From Exiguobacterium sp. s48 (GTDB lineage Bacteria; Bacillota; Bacilli; Exiguobacteriales; Exiguobacteriaceae), in NCBI RefSeq assembly GCF_018617395.1, contig NZ_JACSKC010000001.1:186001-250000 (forward strand): a stretch of 64,000 nucleotides of DNA, written 5' to 3'. The position numbers were made by a program, and so were the translations under genes. Below the pieces are notes generated by a model. The model saw only the letters and a list, made by a program, of their open reading frames with translations, did not search any database and was not told the DNA's origin. Of this stretch, positions 35,662 through 46,232 are shown in pieces. Every line of letters starts with the position of its first letter. The first letter of the stretch is position 1.

Positions 35662-38313
35662 ATGGCCCATGAGACAAATGAAATCACCATGCCGACGAAG
35701 TACGACCCAAGTGCGACGGAGTCAAAATGGTACGACTACTGGTTAGAGAACGATGTATTTAAAGCAGACGAGGACGATTCGAAACAACCCTACACGATCG
35801 TCATCCCACCACCGAACGTTACGGGGAAACTTCACCTCGGGCACGCATGGGACACGACGCTCCAAGACTTGTTGACACGCCTCAAGCGTATGCAAGGTTA
35901 TGACGTGCTCTGGCTCCCAGGGATGGACCATGCCGGAATTGCGACCCAAGCGAAAGTCGAGCAAAAGCTCCGTGAAGAGGGCGTGATGCGTTACGACCTC
36001 GGACGTGAAAAGTTCCTCGAGAAGACGTGGGAATGGAAAGACGAGTACGCGAAGACGATTCGCGATCAATGGTCAAAACTCGGTCTCGGTCTCGATTACT
36101 CGCGTGAGCGCTTCACACTCGACGAAGGGCTCTCAAAAGCCGTTCAAGAAGTATTCGTCCGTTTGTATGAAAAAGGCTTGATTTACCGTGGCGAATATAT
36201 CGTCAACTGGGACCCGGCTCAAAAGACGGCCGTTTCGGATATCGAGGTCATCTATCAAGAGGTCGAGGGTGCGTTCTATCACATGAAGTATCCACTCGCT
36301 GACGGATCTGGTCACATCGAAATCGCGACGACACGTCCTGAGACGATGCTCGGTGATACGGCGGTTGCCGTCAACCCGAAAGATGAGCGTTACACACACC
36401 TCATCGGCAAGACGATCATGCTTCCAATCATGAACCGTGAGATTCCAATCGTTGCAGACGACTACGTAGACATGGAGTTCGGTACAGGTTGCGTGAAGAT
36501 CACGCCAGCCCATGACCCGAACGACTTTGAAATCGGAAACCGTCACGAGCTTCCACGCATCCTCGTCATGGACGAAGGCGGGAAGATGAACGAGAACGCA
36601 GGCAAGTACGAAGGGCTCGACCGCTTCGAATGCCGCAAGCAACTCGTGAAAGACCTTGAGGCGGACGGAACACTCGTGAAGATTGAGCCGCATACGCACT
36701 CGGTCGGTCACTCAGAGCGTTCAGGCGCAGTCATCGAGCCATACCTTTCGAAACAATGGTTCGTTGACATGGAGCCACTCGCGAAAGCGGCACTCGAGGC
36801 ACAAGGAAACGACGACACGAAAGTCAACTTCGTCCCAGAACGCTTCGAAGGCACATACCTCCGTTGGATGGAGAACATCCGCGACTGGTGTATCAGCCGT
36901 CAACTTTGGTGGGGCCATCGCATCCCGGCTTGGTACCATAACGAAACAGGCGAAGTGTATGTAGGGAAAGAAGCACCGGCGGACAGTGAGAACTGGACAC
37001 AAGACGAAGACGTCCTCGACACATGGTTCTCGTCAGCACTTTGGCCGTTCTCAACAATGGGCTGGCCGGATGCGGACGCACCGGACTTCAACCGTTACTT
37101 CCCGACGAGCGCGCTCGTCACGGGATACGACATTATCTTCTTCTGGGTATCACGGATGATCTTCCAATCACTCGAGTTCACAGGGAAGCAACCGTTCAAC
37201 GACGTCCTCATCCACGGTCTCATCCGTGACTCGGAAGGACGCAAGATGTCGAAATCACTCGGTAACGGCGTTGACCCGATGGAAGTCATCGACCAGTACG
37301 GAGCGGATTCACTTCGTTGGTTCCTCCTCACAGGTTCGACACCAGGGAACGACCTTCGTTTCTATTGGGAGAAGATCGAGTCGACATGGAACTTCGCGAA
37401 CAAGATTTGGAACGCAAGCCGTTTCGCACTCATGAACATGGATGGACTCAAAGTGGAAGACATCGATCTCACAGGTGAGAAGACGCTTGCTGACAAGTGG
37501 ATCTTGACGCGCTTGAACGACACAATCGACCAAGTGACACGTCTCGTCGACAAATACGAGTTCGGTGAAGCCGGTCGTTACTTGTACAACTTCATTTGGG
37601 AAGAGTTCTGTAACTGGTACATCGAGATGGCGAAACTCACGCTCTACGGTGAGGACGAAGCAGCGAAGCACACAACCCGTTCGGTCCTCGCGCATACGCT
37701 CGATTCGATCATGCGTCTCATGCACCCGTTCATGCCGTTCCTTACAGAGGAAATTTGGCAGCACTTGCCGCATGAAGGCGATTCAATCGTTCGTGCAAGC
37801 TACCCGACGCGTCGTGACGACCTTCACTTCGCCGATTCGGTTCCAGCGTTTGAAGCTGTGATGAACGTCATCCGCTCGGTTCGTAACATTCGTGCCGAAG
37901 TGAACGCACCGATGTCGAAACCGATTCAGCTCTTCATCTCGACGAGCGACGATGCGACCCAAGGTTACTTGAGCGCGAATGAAATGACGATTGGCAAGTT
38001 CACGAATGCGACAGAGCTTGAAATCGGACGTGGCCTCACGGCTCCGGACAAGTCGATGTCCGCGATCATGACGGGAGCGGAGCTCTTCATCCCGCTCGCA
38101 GACCTCATCAACTTCGAAGAAGAAATCGCCCGTCTTGAAAAAGAAGTGGCGAAGTATGAGAAGGAAGTCGAGCGCGTGCAGAAGAAACTCGGAAACCAAG
38201 GCTTTATCGCCAAGGCGCCGGCTCACGTCATCGACGAAGAGAAAGCAAAAGAAAAAGACTACCTCGACAAGCGTGACGCGGTCCGCGCCCGTTTGGAAGA
38301 GTTGCGTAAGTAA
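35662..38313 (+). CDS. valS: Valyl-tRNA synthetase
   Basis: 883-residue class I synthetase. The HIGH motif appears as [14 protein letters not shown] and KMSKS as [11 protein letters not shown]. The editing domain ([17 protein letters not shown]) and C-terminal tRNA-binding coiled coil (residues ~810-880, rich in Lys/Glu) are complete. AGGAGG lies 7 nt before the ATG. Expression is controlled by the T-box leader. Confidence 0.98.
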   Translation: MAHETNEITMPTKYDPSATESKWYDYWLENDVFKADEDDSKQPYTIVIPPPNVTGKLHLGHAWDTTLQDLLTRLKRMQGYDVLWLPGMDHAGIATQAKVEQKLREEGVMRYDLGREKFLEKTWEWKDEYAKTIRDQWSKLGLGLDYSRERFTLDEGLSKAVQEVFVRLYEKGLIYRGEYIVNWDPAQKTAVSDIEVIYQEVEGAFYHMKYPLADGSGHIEIATTRPETMLGDTAVAVNPKDERYTHLIGKTIMLPIMNREIPIVADDYVDMEFGTGCVKITPAHDPNDFEIGNRHELPRILVMDEGGKMNENAGKYEGLDRFECRKQLVKDLEADGTLVKIEPHTHSVGHSERSGAVIEPYLSKQWFVDMEPLAKAALEAQGNDDTKVNFVPERFEGTYLRWMENIRDWCISRQLWWGHRIPAWYHNETGEVYVGKEAPADSENWTQDEDVLDTWFSSALWPFSTMGWPDADAPDFNRYFPTSALVTGYDIIFFWVSRMIFQSLEFTGKQPFNDVLIHGLIRDSEGRKMSKSLGNGVDPMEVIDQYGADSLRWFLLTGSTPGNDLRFYWEKIESTWNFANKIWNASRFALMNMDGLKVEDIDLTGEKTLADKWILTRLNDTIDQVTRLVDKYEFGEAGRYLYNFIWEEFCNWYIEMAKLTLYGEDEAAKHTTRSVLAHTLDSIMRLMHPFMPFLTEEIWQHLPHEGDSIVRASYPTRRDDLHFADSVPAFEAVMNVIRSVRNIRAEVNAPMSKPIQLFISTSDDATQGYLSANEMTIGKFTNATELEIGRGLTAPDKSMSAIMTGAELFIPLADLINFEEEIARLEKEVAKYEKEVERVQKKLGNQGFIAKAPAHVIDEEKAKEKDYLDKRDAVRARLEELRK

Positions 38314-38319
38314 GACACA

Positions 38320-38357
38320 CCTTCTTTGGAGATTGATTCTCTGAAGAAGGTTTTTTT
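38320..38357 (+). terminator. Terminator of valS
   Basis: CCTTCTT plus GGAGA pair with TCTC plus AAGAAGG around a TTGA loop, followed by seven T. Confidence 0.85.
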
Positions 38358-38404
38358 ATGTTTTGGTAGAATTTGGAGAGATGGACGGAGAAAGGGGATA
38401 TGAG

Positions 38405-39160
38405 ATGAGACGACTTGAGGTAATATGTGTTCTTATGTTAGGACTGGCTGGATGTACACCATCAGAAGAGACGGAGTCTGTGGAGAAGGCAGATGTGGAA
38501 AAGGTAGAACAGGAGGGAGTGATTGATGAATCGCAATTCCCCGACGTAGACGTGACGGGGACGACGATTGCCGAAGTACAACCAGGGACAGAACGGGTCT
38601 CGGACGCGGTCGTGGAACAAATCACCCTTCAATATGAAGATGGCTCGACAAGACAGTTGTCGAAGGATCACATTATAACGGAGACGATGGTCGGGGGGAT
38701 CGGTTTAGTTGCGATGACCGTCCCTGACCGTGAGAACCCGTTTGGCGTATTCATTCATGATGAAAGAAATGGATGGGCGCAGCGTGGCATGCAACGCTTT
38801 GGGATTCCGGAGACATCATCAGCGTTCGCTCACGGATTAGATCTTCCTAATAAAGAGATGGAGGCCATCAGCACTGATTACTCAGGTAGCGATTGGTCGG
38901 TGAAACTTTGGACGTTATATGATGAGACACGCCTCATCAGTATCATTGCGACGGATTCTTTCACTGAGGTAGAAGGGGAGATGTCGGAACAGCCAGAACC
39001 GTATGTATTGGAGCAATCATACGGGAACGGTTTATACTATTTAACCCAAGGCAAACTGATTATCGTGACAGGAAATATCTCGGAAGAAGAGTTGTTGGCA
39101 CTCGCTGATTCGTTACCGGAACCTTCGTCTGTATCGTTTCCTTTTCGGGATTCAGAATAA
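38405..39160 (+). CDS. Predicted lipoprotein of unknown function
   Basis: 251 residues. It begins MRRLEVICVLMLGLAGC, a lipoprotein signal with lipobox LAGC and Cys17 as the lipid site. An acidic linker with TESVEKADVEKVEQEG and a globular domain of unknown family follow. The ATG at 38405 follows AAAGGGGAT; in-frame starts further upstream would spoil the signal peptide. It would be anchored on the outer face of the membrane. No operon partner; a shared terminator follows. No homologue was recognised. Confidence 0.75.
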   Translation: MRRLEVICVLMLGLAGCTPSEETESVEKADVEKVEQEGVIDESQFPDVDVTGTTIAEVQPGTERVSDAVVEQITLQYEDGSTRQLSKDHIITETMVGGIGLVAMTVPDRENPFGVFIHDERNGWAQRGMQRFGIPETSSAFAHGLDLPNKEMEAISTDYSGSDWSVKLWTLYDETRLISIIATDSFTEVEGEMSEQPEPYVLEQSYGNGLYYLTQGKLIIVTGNISEEELLALADSLPEPSSVSFPFRDSE

Positions 39161-39164
39161 TATT

Positions 39165-39198
39165 AAGACCCGAGCGTCAAGAGCGACGTTCGGGTCTT
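39165..39198. terminator. Terminator between the lipoprotein gene and convergent small genes
   Basis: AAGACCCGA plus CGTC pair with GACG plus TCGGGTCTT around an AAGAGC loop. T-rich tracts follow in the plus direction. It overlaps the end of the 58-residue minus-strand gene. Confidence 0.75.
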
Positions 39199-39353
39199 GT
39201 TTGTACGAGCGACCAGACGATGACTCCAATCACCAATAGCATCGGGAGTTGGGTATATAATGGGGTCGTGAAACCGATTCGAAACAGATGGACGATGTAC
39301 GTGGAATATAGAACCGTACCAATAAACAAGAGAGCAATATAGATGCGTCTCAT
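39177..39353 (-). CDS. Small membrane protein, 58 residues
   Basis: Open frame starting ATG at 39353 and ending TGA at 39177. The product starts MRRIYIALLFIGTVLYS and has two hydrophobic segments (~4-22 and ~36-51) ending in a basic tail (TRPERRS). Its start overlaps the stop of the upstream 64-residue gene by ATGA, which strongly suggests a real coupled gene. The family is unknown. A competing 90-residue frame over the same DNA lacks membrane character and coupling. Confidence 0.65.
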   Translation of the reverse strand: MRRIYIALLFIGTVLYSTYIVHLFRIGFTTPLYTQLPMLLVIGVIVWSLVQTRPERRS

Positions 39354-39544
39354 GCCTCTTCCTCTTCACTCCAAAACGGCAAACGGCCTGTTGTGATGTA
39401 GTATGAAGACGTGAAAAGAAGACCAATTGCCACACCAGTCAACTGTGGCTGAATCGGTTGGCCGACTAATGTTAGATATAAACTATACACTACATAAGAT
39501 GCTGAAGCGGTGATGAGGATCATCAACGGGATGAGTCCTTTCAT
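39350..39544 (-). CDS. Small membrane protein, 64 residues
   Basis: 64 residues starting MKGLIPLMILITASASYVVY, with two predicted membrane helices (~3-25, ~34-50) and an acidic C-terminus (WSEEEEA). GGAGTG lies 7-8 nt before the ATG. It is followed by an overlapping second tiny membrane protein, so the pair may form a small membrane complex. Function and family unknown. Confidence 0.65.
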   Translation of the reverse strand: MKGLIPLMILITASASYVVYSLYLTLVGQPIQPQLTGVAIGLLFTSSYYITTGRLPFWSEEEEA

Positions 39545-39622
39545 TTTGTGTCACTCCATTCCAATTCACTCGAATATTTTATGAACTACTTTCTATTACG
39601 ATAAATCGATGAGATAGGTTTC

Positions 39623-39653
39623 AAAAAAACCATCTTGCAAAAGTGAGATGGTT
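39623..39653 (-). terminator. Terminator of selO
   Basis: Read on the minus strand, AACCATCT pairs with AGATGGTT (39628-39653), followed by a run of seven T (39629-39623). It overlaps the selO stop codon. Confidence 0.85.
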
Positions 39654-41089
39654 CACGTGCCACAAAACGTTTGATACGGATACGTCCGTGGTGGACCTGC
39701 CGATACGTATTCAGACGGTTGGTCGTAGTTATAAGGGTCACGTAAAATCGTGAGTAGCGCCTCGGTCGGTCCGAAGTCGCCTCGTTCTGCCGCTTGGATT
39801 GCTTTCTCGACGTGATGATTACGTGGAATGACGGCCGGGTTGTATTGGCGCATGATTCGACTGACGTCCTCGTCCGGGAGACCTTGCTCACTCAAACGTT
39901 TTCGCCAAGCGTCAATCCACGCCTTCCCATCTTCACGAGTTGCGAATGGAAGCGAATCGATTTCACCAAGCGTCAACGAGCGGAACGTATTCGTATAATC
40001 TGCCTCCGTCTCCATCATCAAGCGGAGCAGTTCATCGGTTAGTGCATCGTCACCGTCTTTTCGGACGAATAAGCCAATCTTATGCGCGAGTCCGGTAAAG
40101 TACGCTTCTTTATATAACTCGGTATAACGGGTAAGCTGTTTGTTCGCCACATCGACCGCTTCTTCTTTCGTCTCGCCAAGGAGCGGCAGCAATGTCTCCG
40201 CCAGTCGGGCGAGGTTCCAAGACCCGATATATGGTTGGTTCGCATAGGCGTAACGTCCGTCTCGGTCAATCGAGCTGAAGACCGTCTCCGGATGATACGT
40301 ATCCATGAATGCGCACGGTCCGTAATCGAGACCTTCTCCACTGATGAACATATTGTCCGTATTCATCACCCCGTGAATGAACCCGACGAGTTGCCAGTTG
40401 GCAATCAGTCTCGCCTGTCTTTCGACGACGCGTCCGAGGAATTGCTCGTAGCAATCAGGCGCATCCACCAAGTCAGGATCATGACGTTTGATCGCAAACT
40501 CCGCGAGCGAAATAACATCATCGATAGAGCCGGCGCCTGCTGCGAATTGGAATGTCCCGACACGAAGATGACTTGAGGCGACCCGAGTCAGGATTGCCCC
40601 GTGCTTCGGACCTTGACGCATGATGGCTTCCCCTGTCTGAACGACGGCGAGCGCACGGTTCGTCGGGATGCCGAGAGCGTGCATCGCCTCGCTGATGATG
40701 AACTCGCGTACCATCGGGCCGAGTGCGGCCCGTCCGTCGCCCCCTCTAGAATACTCTGTCGGCCCAGAACCTTTCAGTTGCACATCGATACGCTTCCCGT
40801 TCGGAGTCACATGTTCCCCGAGCATGAGGGCGCGTCCGTCCCCGAGCATCGTCAAGTTGCCGAATTGGTGTCCGGCGTATGCTTGAGAGAAAGATGTCTC
40901 GGTTTGACGATTGCCGGCAAGTAAAGCGATGTCTTGTTTGAGTGTTTGCGCATCAAGGCCGAGCGAAGCGGCTAATGAATCGTTAAACAAGACGAGTGTC
41001 GGGTTGTCGACCGGATGGATGGGTCCACGGTCGTAAAAAATATCACGTAGTTCGAGGTACGTCGCCTCGAAGTTCCAGTCAGTTGTCAT
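39653..41089 (-). CDS. selO: SelO (YdiU) protein adenylyltransferase
   Basis: 478-residue pseudokinase-fold enzyme. Known SelO transfers AMP to protein Ser/Thr/Tyr, affecting redox proteins. Family motifs are SQAYAGHQFGNLTMLGDGRA, QLKGSGPTEYSRGGDGRAALGP, REFIISEAMHALGIPTNRAL and the metal-binding HGVMNTDNM with YGPCAFMDTY. It ends in TFCGT; a cysteine three residues from the end is where some family members carry selenocysteine. The ATG at 41089 follows AAGGAGG with 8-nt spacing; a 105-residue upstream in-frame extension reads through the divergent promoter and is rejected. A TGC-TATACT extended -10 lies at 41123-41115 on the minus strand. Confidence 0.93.
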   Translation of the reverse strand: MTTDWNFEATYLELRDIFYDRGPIHPVDNPTLVLFNDSLAASLGLDAQTLKQDIALLAGNRQTETSFSQAYAGHQFGNLTMLGDGRALMLGEHVTPNGKRIDVQLKGSGPTEYSRGGDGRAALGPMVREFIISEAMHALGIPTNRALAVVQTGEAIMRQGPKHGAILTRVASSHLRVGTFQFAAGAGSIDDVISLAEFAIKRHDPDLVDAPDCYEQFLGRVVERQARLIANWQLVGFIHGVMNTDNMFISGEGLDYGPCAFMDTYHPETVFSSIDRDGRYAYANQPYIGSWNLARLAETLLPLLGETKEEAVDVANKQLTRYTELYKEAYFTGLAHKIGLFVRKDGDDALTDELLRLMMETEADYTNTFRSLTLGEIDSLPFATREDGKAWIDAWRKRLSEQGLPDEDVSRIMRQYNPAVIPRNHHVEKAIQAAERGDFGPTEALLTILRDPYNYDQPSEYVSAGPPRTYPYQTFCGT

Positions 41090-41198
41090 GGCGCATGCCT
41101 CCTTCTTCGCTTCGAGTATAGCATAGACTGTTTTCCATAACGGCTGTCGTGAATTTTGATAAGATGAAACAGAAGTGTAAACAGTAGGAGTGTGGAAG

Positions 41199-42401
41199 AT
41201 GAAGACGAGACAAGATGTATTCGATTGGTTGAGTGGACAGCTTCGCTTCGGGATCAAACCGGGTCTTGAGCGGATGAACTGGATGATTGAGCAGTTAGGG
41301 TTAGAAGAACGCCCATCCATCCATGTGGCCGGGACGAACGGAAAAGGGTCGACCGTCGCGTTTTTACGGGCGATGGCGATGGAGAACGGCTTATCCGTCG
41401 GCACATTTACCTCCCCTTATATCATTCAGTTCGAGGAGCGAATCATGTTGAACGGGGAACCGATTCCGGAAGACGCGCTCGTCGACGTGGCAAATCGAGT
41501 CAAAGCGTGTGCGGACAAAGCACCAGAGACGTTGACGGAGTTCGAACTCTTGACGATGATGGCATGGTGCTATTTTGATGACACACGTCCTGATGTAATC
41601 ATTTGGGAAGTCGGTCTCGGGGGTCGCCTCGATTCGACGAACATATTGAAGCAACCACTCGCGACGATCGTCACGTCAATCGGACATGACCATCAAGGGA
41701 TTCTCGGCGATACGCTTGAAGAGATTGCGCTGGAAAAGTACGGCATCATGAAACGTGGCGTGCCGATGTTCCACAGTGTCAATCAGGAGAAGTTGATTGA
41801 ATTGTTGCTTCAAAAAGGAGAAGACGTAGGCGCTTCGATTCATGATGTACGAACGCTTGTGTCAGAAATCGAGGACGGGGCTGGGACTGTCGTGACATAT
41901 GAGGGGATGCCACCTGTCGTGCTCGGCTTGACGGGGCATCATCAAGCATATAACGGAGCGTGTGCCGTGGCAGTGGCGCATCATCTTGGATGGAAGGAAG
42001 AGGCGATCCGGTCAGGTCTTGAGCGGGCACAACATCCGGGGCGTTATGAACTCGTCTCCAAACGACCACGAGTGATCTTGGATGGGGCGCATAACCAGGA
42101 AGGCATCGAGGCATTGGTCCTTCAAGCCAAACAAGAACAAGACGTGACCGTGCTGACGGCGATTTTAGCGGACAAGGACCGTGACACGATGATTCACGCG
42201 CTTCAAGAGATTGGCGACGTGTACGAGACAACGTTTGATTTTCCTCGTGCGAGAACGAGAGATCAGCTTTTAAAAGATAGGGCACGCTTCGTTGAATGGA
42301 AAGAATGGCTAAGCGATTGGATGGAAGTACCGACGAGTGAGACGTTGATTGTGACAGGGTCTCTTTATTTCATCAGTGAAGTGAGACGTTTCCTAAGTTA
42401 A
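41199..42401 (+). CDS. folC: Folylpolyglutamate synthase / dihydrofolate synthase
   Basis: 400-residue Mur-ligase-fold enzyme adding glutamates to folates. The P-loop is HVAGTNGKGST, followed by TSPYIIQFEERIMLNGEPI and the metal-binding GLGGRLDSTN. The C-terminal ligase domain has ILDGAHNQEG. It is slightly shorter than the ~430 of B. subtilis FolC. AGGAG precedes the ATG at 41199, preceded by an extended -10 (TGA-TAAGAT, 41157-41165). valS-folC synteny is kept but separated by ~2.9 kb. Confidence 0.95.
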   Translation: MKTRQDVFDWLSGQLRFGIKPGLERMNWMIEQLGLEERPSIHVAGTNGKGSTVAFLRAMAMENGLSVGTFTSPYIIQFEERIMLNGEPIPEDALVDVANRVKACADKAPETLTEFELLTMMAWCYFDDTRPDVIIWEVGLGGRLDSTNILKQPLATIVTSIGHDHQGILGDTLEEIALEKYGIMKRGVPMFHSVNQEKLIELLLQKGEDVGASIHDVRTLVSEIEDGAGTVVTYEGMPPVVLGLTGHHQAYNGACAVAVAHHLGWKEEAIRSGLERAQHPGRYELVSKRPRVILDGAHNQEGIEALVLQAKQEQDVTVLTAILADKDRDTMIHALQEIGDVYETTFDFPRARTRDQLLKDRARFVEWKEWLSDWMEVPTSETLIVTGSLYFISEVRRFLS

Positions 42402-42493
42402 AACATTTACCTGATGTCAAAGAAATAGATGTATATTTTTTCAAGTGGGTGGGATAATTAGTAGTGAAGACTAAAAATAGGGAGGACTATACA

Positions 42494-45400
42494 TTGCGTA
42501 AACTCATGCAATACATAGCGGTTCTCGTATTAATCATATCCATCATTCCACAAAAAGTAGTTGCGCAGACCAATCAACCGATTTTAAACGTATTGATTCT
42601 TCGTGATGCTTTTTCTTCGTCGAAAATACTTTCAGTGACTGAATACAATAACGCGGTGAAAACATATCGTGATTCATTGAATGTAAATACTGCGAAAGTG
42701 AATGCGCAGTTTATGACGATTAAACAATTTAATGCCTCCCGTTTTCCGATGACAGGTGCATTCGATGCGGTCATGATTGGAAGCAGTCCTTTAACTGAGA
42801 AATATAAAAATGGGACGCTTGTCGTCAACTCGAAAAATCATGACACGACAAATCAAATGAACGATCTGACAGAGTTGAAAGCGACGGAATTGTTCAATAC
42901 GGTTGTCCGTGTCGGCTTGCCCCTTCTTATGCATGAGGATGCTGCAAACGGCGATACACAGTTAAAACGCTTGGCAGACTATCAACGTGATTATGCAAAC
43001 GTGAAAGTCTTTAATCGAAATGATCAACAGAATGTCGATCGCGAGATGTCGCAGCAGTTGAATCAACTCACCATTTCCCGTCCGAGATTTCAATCAACTG
43101 AAGTGAAGTATAACAATCAGTCGATTAGCAATCAGACGATTCAAGTGAAAGATGGTGTCCGTCATCCAATCAACTTCGCCTATACATTATCGCAACCACC
43201 AACTTCTTCAGCATTCGTAGAATTGTATATCGATTACGACCATAACGATCGATTTGATGCGGATGAAAAAGTCATTGAGCAACAGGCAAAAGAATCGGGA
43301 ACGCTCAATTTTACGTTATCGCGTCCGACGTTTAGCGGACCGAAGAACTGGATGCTCGTCGTCAAGGATGCATTGACAGGTCGAGCAGATTATCGTAAGG
43401 GGAGTATTCTCTACCTCGATGAAAAAGTGAAAGCGAACATCTTGCAGCTCACTGCTGGAACCGGCACGAACGGAAGAATTTCAAGCTATTTATCTAATAT
43501 GTTAGTAGACCCGGCTGGGAATTATGAATTCAATTTAACGGACGGTACAACTAGTCAGTTCGAGGGTGGTACTTATGACCAGGCATTACTCAAAAACGAC
43601 TACGATATGCTGATTTTTGGATTCCAGGATTCGTACAACGTTTATGGAAGCATGAACGCTGCGGCCACTTCGAAAGTCAAACGTTTCAGTGAAACAGGAC
43701 AAGGTGTCATGTTGACGCACGATACGATTTTCCGTACGAATAGTTCATCATCACCTACGTCCGAGTGGGAACGTCAATTTGTGAATATCAATCCTTCACT
43801 GAATATCTCAGGGCAAAAAATGTATACGAACATGGGATTTGGTGCTCCTGAAACAACCAATAAGGCAGTTAAGGTACAGGATGGGATTTTCACATCTTAT
43901 CCGTATCGCCTCGATGATTCAATCAAAAATATCTCAAATACCCATAACCAATACTTCACTCTCGATTTGAACGATCCGGATGTGACGCCTTGGTACAACC
44001 TGTATTCTACTGGTGGAAATCGTGTATATGGAGATGCAAGCAATCATTACTACACGTATACAAAAAACAACTTCACCTACTCCGGTGCAGGGCACACGAA
44101 CAAGTTCTCGGTAGAAGATGAGAAGAAAATCTTCATCAATACGATGTATCGCGCCTTTATCGGGGCGAATCATAAACCTTACAACGTGATTGAGTCCGTC
44201 AGTGATTCAAACCAGTCCTATACCTCTGCTGATTTAAAAGCCGGGACTGTTGAAGTGACTGCTGGACAAGACGTTAAATTAATGTGGCGACCGAGCGACT
44301 ATGACTTCCAAGACTTGTTCCTCAACTCAACAATCACGTATAACGGGAAACAAGTCGCATTCGAAAACTTACGTAACTACGAAGTCAAAGAGTTTACGAT
44401 TCCGGCAGCGGATGTTGTGGCAGACCGACCGATTGAAGTGAAAATCGAGACGTCCGATCAACGGAATGCGAAGGTGATCGATACGTTCACCATCAACGTC
44501 AAACGTGCGGAAAATGTTTCCGACTTGATTCAAGTGTCCCGTTCGATTGATCCGTCGACGATCAACTTATACGAAACGGGAACGATTCACTATCAAGTTC
44601 AATATCCGGAACGTTTCGACCGATTACCGAATCAATTGGGCGATAAGTTTCTACGAGTGGATTTAACGACCTTCACAGAAAAACTACCAAGCCAATTCGA
44701 AGTGGTGGCGATGCGTGATGCGAACGGAAACGAATACCCTGTCACGAACCCGAATGAAATCAAGTTACAGTTGAAACCAGACTTGTACTATGAACGAAAC
44801 GGGAACACGAACATTTTCCTCCCGAACGATAGTGGAAATCGAACCGTGAAGTTTGAAGTAGTCATTCGAGCCATCGAGCCTTCTGCTTCACTCATCCAAT
44901 TGAAAAAAGCGGATAACCAATTGACGACGTTGATTGAGTATTCGAAGAAGCAAGATCACATTTTAGATAAGCACAACGACTGGGATAAGGAACTAGAGGT
45001 TCAATCGTCATTCGCAGACTTGCTGATCAATATCGGGGCGCCGTACGCGTACGAAGCGAAAATTCCTGACGTCACCTTACAAATCGGGGCACAGCAGATT
45101 GTGAGTCCGACCATCACGGATGCGAAAGGCAACACCTTTACGAACCCGAAATGGAGTAGCTTGAAGTGGGAAATCGTTGATGCGAACGGTGTCGCGAGAC
45201 TCGTCACCCAAGGAAACAATGCGATTGTGACCGGTTTGAAAACAGGAACAGCGAAACTACGATTGACAATCGATCCGGGCGATAAGAAACCCCTTGTCGT
45301 AGCAGAGTCGAAAGTCAATGTCATCAGTCCGCCTGAGCAACTTACTATCCCGTCGACAGAGCTATATGTCGGTCAAACGACTACCGTCACACCAAAAGTC

Positions 45401-46228
45401 ATGCCTGAAACGGCTCAATACAAGTCGGTTCGCTATGTCGTCGAATCCGGGGATAGTGTGAAGTTTGAACAAGTTGGAAACAACTTGAACATCATTGGAC
45501 TGAAACCTGGTACGACTCAGTTTAAGGCGACAGTGGATGTCGGTGACCTCTTCGGTGGCTTGAATATCGCTACTCCGAGCACCGTCTTTACCATCCAAGT
45601 CAAGGCACCATCCTTGAGCCAAACGCCGAACCAACTCGACCTTTGGGTATGGGATAGTTTGGACGAAGAAAAACGTGTGAACGAAGTCGCCTCGATTCAA
45701 GTGACCTCAACACCAACCGTATCCATACCGTTTGAACGAATCGGGTCCATCCCATCCGCTCTGACGGTGACACAGAGTGCGACAGGATATGAATTACGTG
45801 CCAACCATGGCTACGGAAATAATGGAGTCGTGACAGACATTCCGATTCAGACGACATTCGATGACAATGCGTTACGAAACATTCGTTCCAACACGTCGGT
45901 TGTCCGCGTCAACGAATACCCGAACCAATTGATGTCAAAAGACATGACAATCAATATCGGGGAAGGGACGGCACCACGACCACCGCTCCTTGAGTACTGG
46001 CCAACGACTTCGACTTGGCGTGACTATCGCATGGAGATTGTATCCGGCGAAGAATATGTTCAAGTGAGTGGATCAGGAAAAGAGTTGATTCCAGTGAAAC
46101 CGGGTGTGGCGAAAGTGGAAGTCTACACGACGCTTCCGGCTGGAAAACCGTTTGAAGCCGTGAAGGACTCGTTTTATGTACGCATCATCCAAACGAATGC
46201 CTCAGGACAGGATGATGACCGTTATTAA
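42494..46228 (+). CDS. Large secreted protein with DUF5057-like N-terminal part and Ig-like (Big2) repeats
   Basis: 1244 residues. The TTG at 42494 (GGGAGG at 42480-42485) gives a clean signal peptide starting MRKLMQYIAVLVLIISII and ending near KVVAQ; the in-frame GTG at 42464 would bury it. The N-terminal half resembles DUF5057/glutaminase-fold regions (YDMLIFGFQDSYN, GQGVMLTHDTIF). The C-terminal half holds Ig-like group 2 repeats at ~856-935, ~948-1032 and ~1150-1225, with the typical LKPGTTQFKATV and VKPGVAKVEVY ends. No LPXTG anchor. At the edge of a type IV pilus locus, it could be a pilus-associated adhesin; that is inference. Confidence 0.7.
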   Translation: MRKLMQYIAVLVLIISIIPQKVVAQTNQPILNVLILRDAFSSSKILSVTEYNNAVKTYRDSLNVNTAKVNAQFMTIKQFNASRFPMTGAFDAVMIGSSPLTEKYKNGTLVVNSKNHDTTNQMNDLTELKATELFNTVVRVGLPLLMHEDAANGDTQLKRLADYQRDYANVKVFNRNDQQNVDREMSQQLNQLTISRPRFQSTEVKYNNQSISNQTIQVKDGVRHPINFAYTLSQPPTSSAFVELYIDYDHNDRFDADEKVIEQQAKESGTLNFTLSRPTFSGPKNWMLVVKDALTGRADYRKGSILYLDEKVKANILQLTAGTGTNGRISSYLSNMLVDPAGNYEFNLTDGTTSQFEGGTYDQALLKNDYDMLIFGFQDSYNVYGSMNAAATSKVKRFSETGQGVMLTHDTIFRTNSSSSPTSEWERQFVNINPSLNISGQKMYTNMGFGAPETTNKAVKVQDGIFTSYPYRLDDSIKNISNTHNQYFTLDLNDPDVTPWYNLYSTGGNRVYGDASNHYYTYTKNNFTYSGAGHTNKFSVEDEKKIFINTMYRAFIGANHKPYNVIESVSDSNQSYTSADLKAGTVEVTAGQDVKLMWRPSDYDFQDLFLNSTITYNGKQVAFENLRNYEVKEFTIPAADVVADRPIEVKIETSDQRNAKVIDTFTINVKRAENVSDLIQVSRSIDPSTINLYETGTIHYQVQYPERFDRLPNQLGDKFLRVDLTTFTEKLPSQFEVVAMRDANGNEYPVTNPNEIKLQLKPDLYYERNGNTNIFLPNDSGNRTVKFEVVIRAIEPSASLIQLKKADNQLTTLIEYSKKQDHILDKHNDWDKELEVQSSFADLLINIGAPYAYEAKIPDVTLQIGAQQIVSPTITDAKGNTFTNPKWSSLKWEIVDANGVARLVTQGNNAIVTGLKTGTAKLRLTIDPGDKKPLVVAESKVNVISPPEQLTIPSTELYVGQTTTVTPKVMPETAQYKSVRYVVESGDSVKFEQVGNNLNIIGLKPGTTQFKATVDVGDLFGGLNIATPSTVFTIQVKAPSLSQTPNQLDLWVWDSLDEEKRVNEVASIQVTSTPTVSIPFERIGSIPSALTVTQSATGYELRANHGYGNNGVVTDIPIQTTFDDNALRNIRSNTSVVRVNEYPNQLMSKDMTINIGEGTAPRPPLLEYWPTTSTWRDYRMEIVSGEEYVQVSGSGKELIPVKPGVAKVEVYTTLPAGKPFEAVKDSFYVRIIQTNASGQDDDRY

Positions 46229-46232
46229 GTGA

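Noticed and set aside
39163-39435. 90-codon minus-strand open frame over the small membrane genes
   Set aside because: No ribosome site and no membrane or domain character; the overlapping 64- and 58-codon frames are coupled by ATGA and look like real membrane proteins.
40039-41404. Longer selO start with about 105 extra residues
   Set aside because: The extension reads through the divergent promoter region; the ATG at 41089 has AAGGAGG and the family N-terminus.
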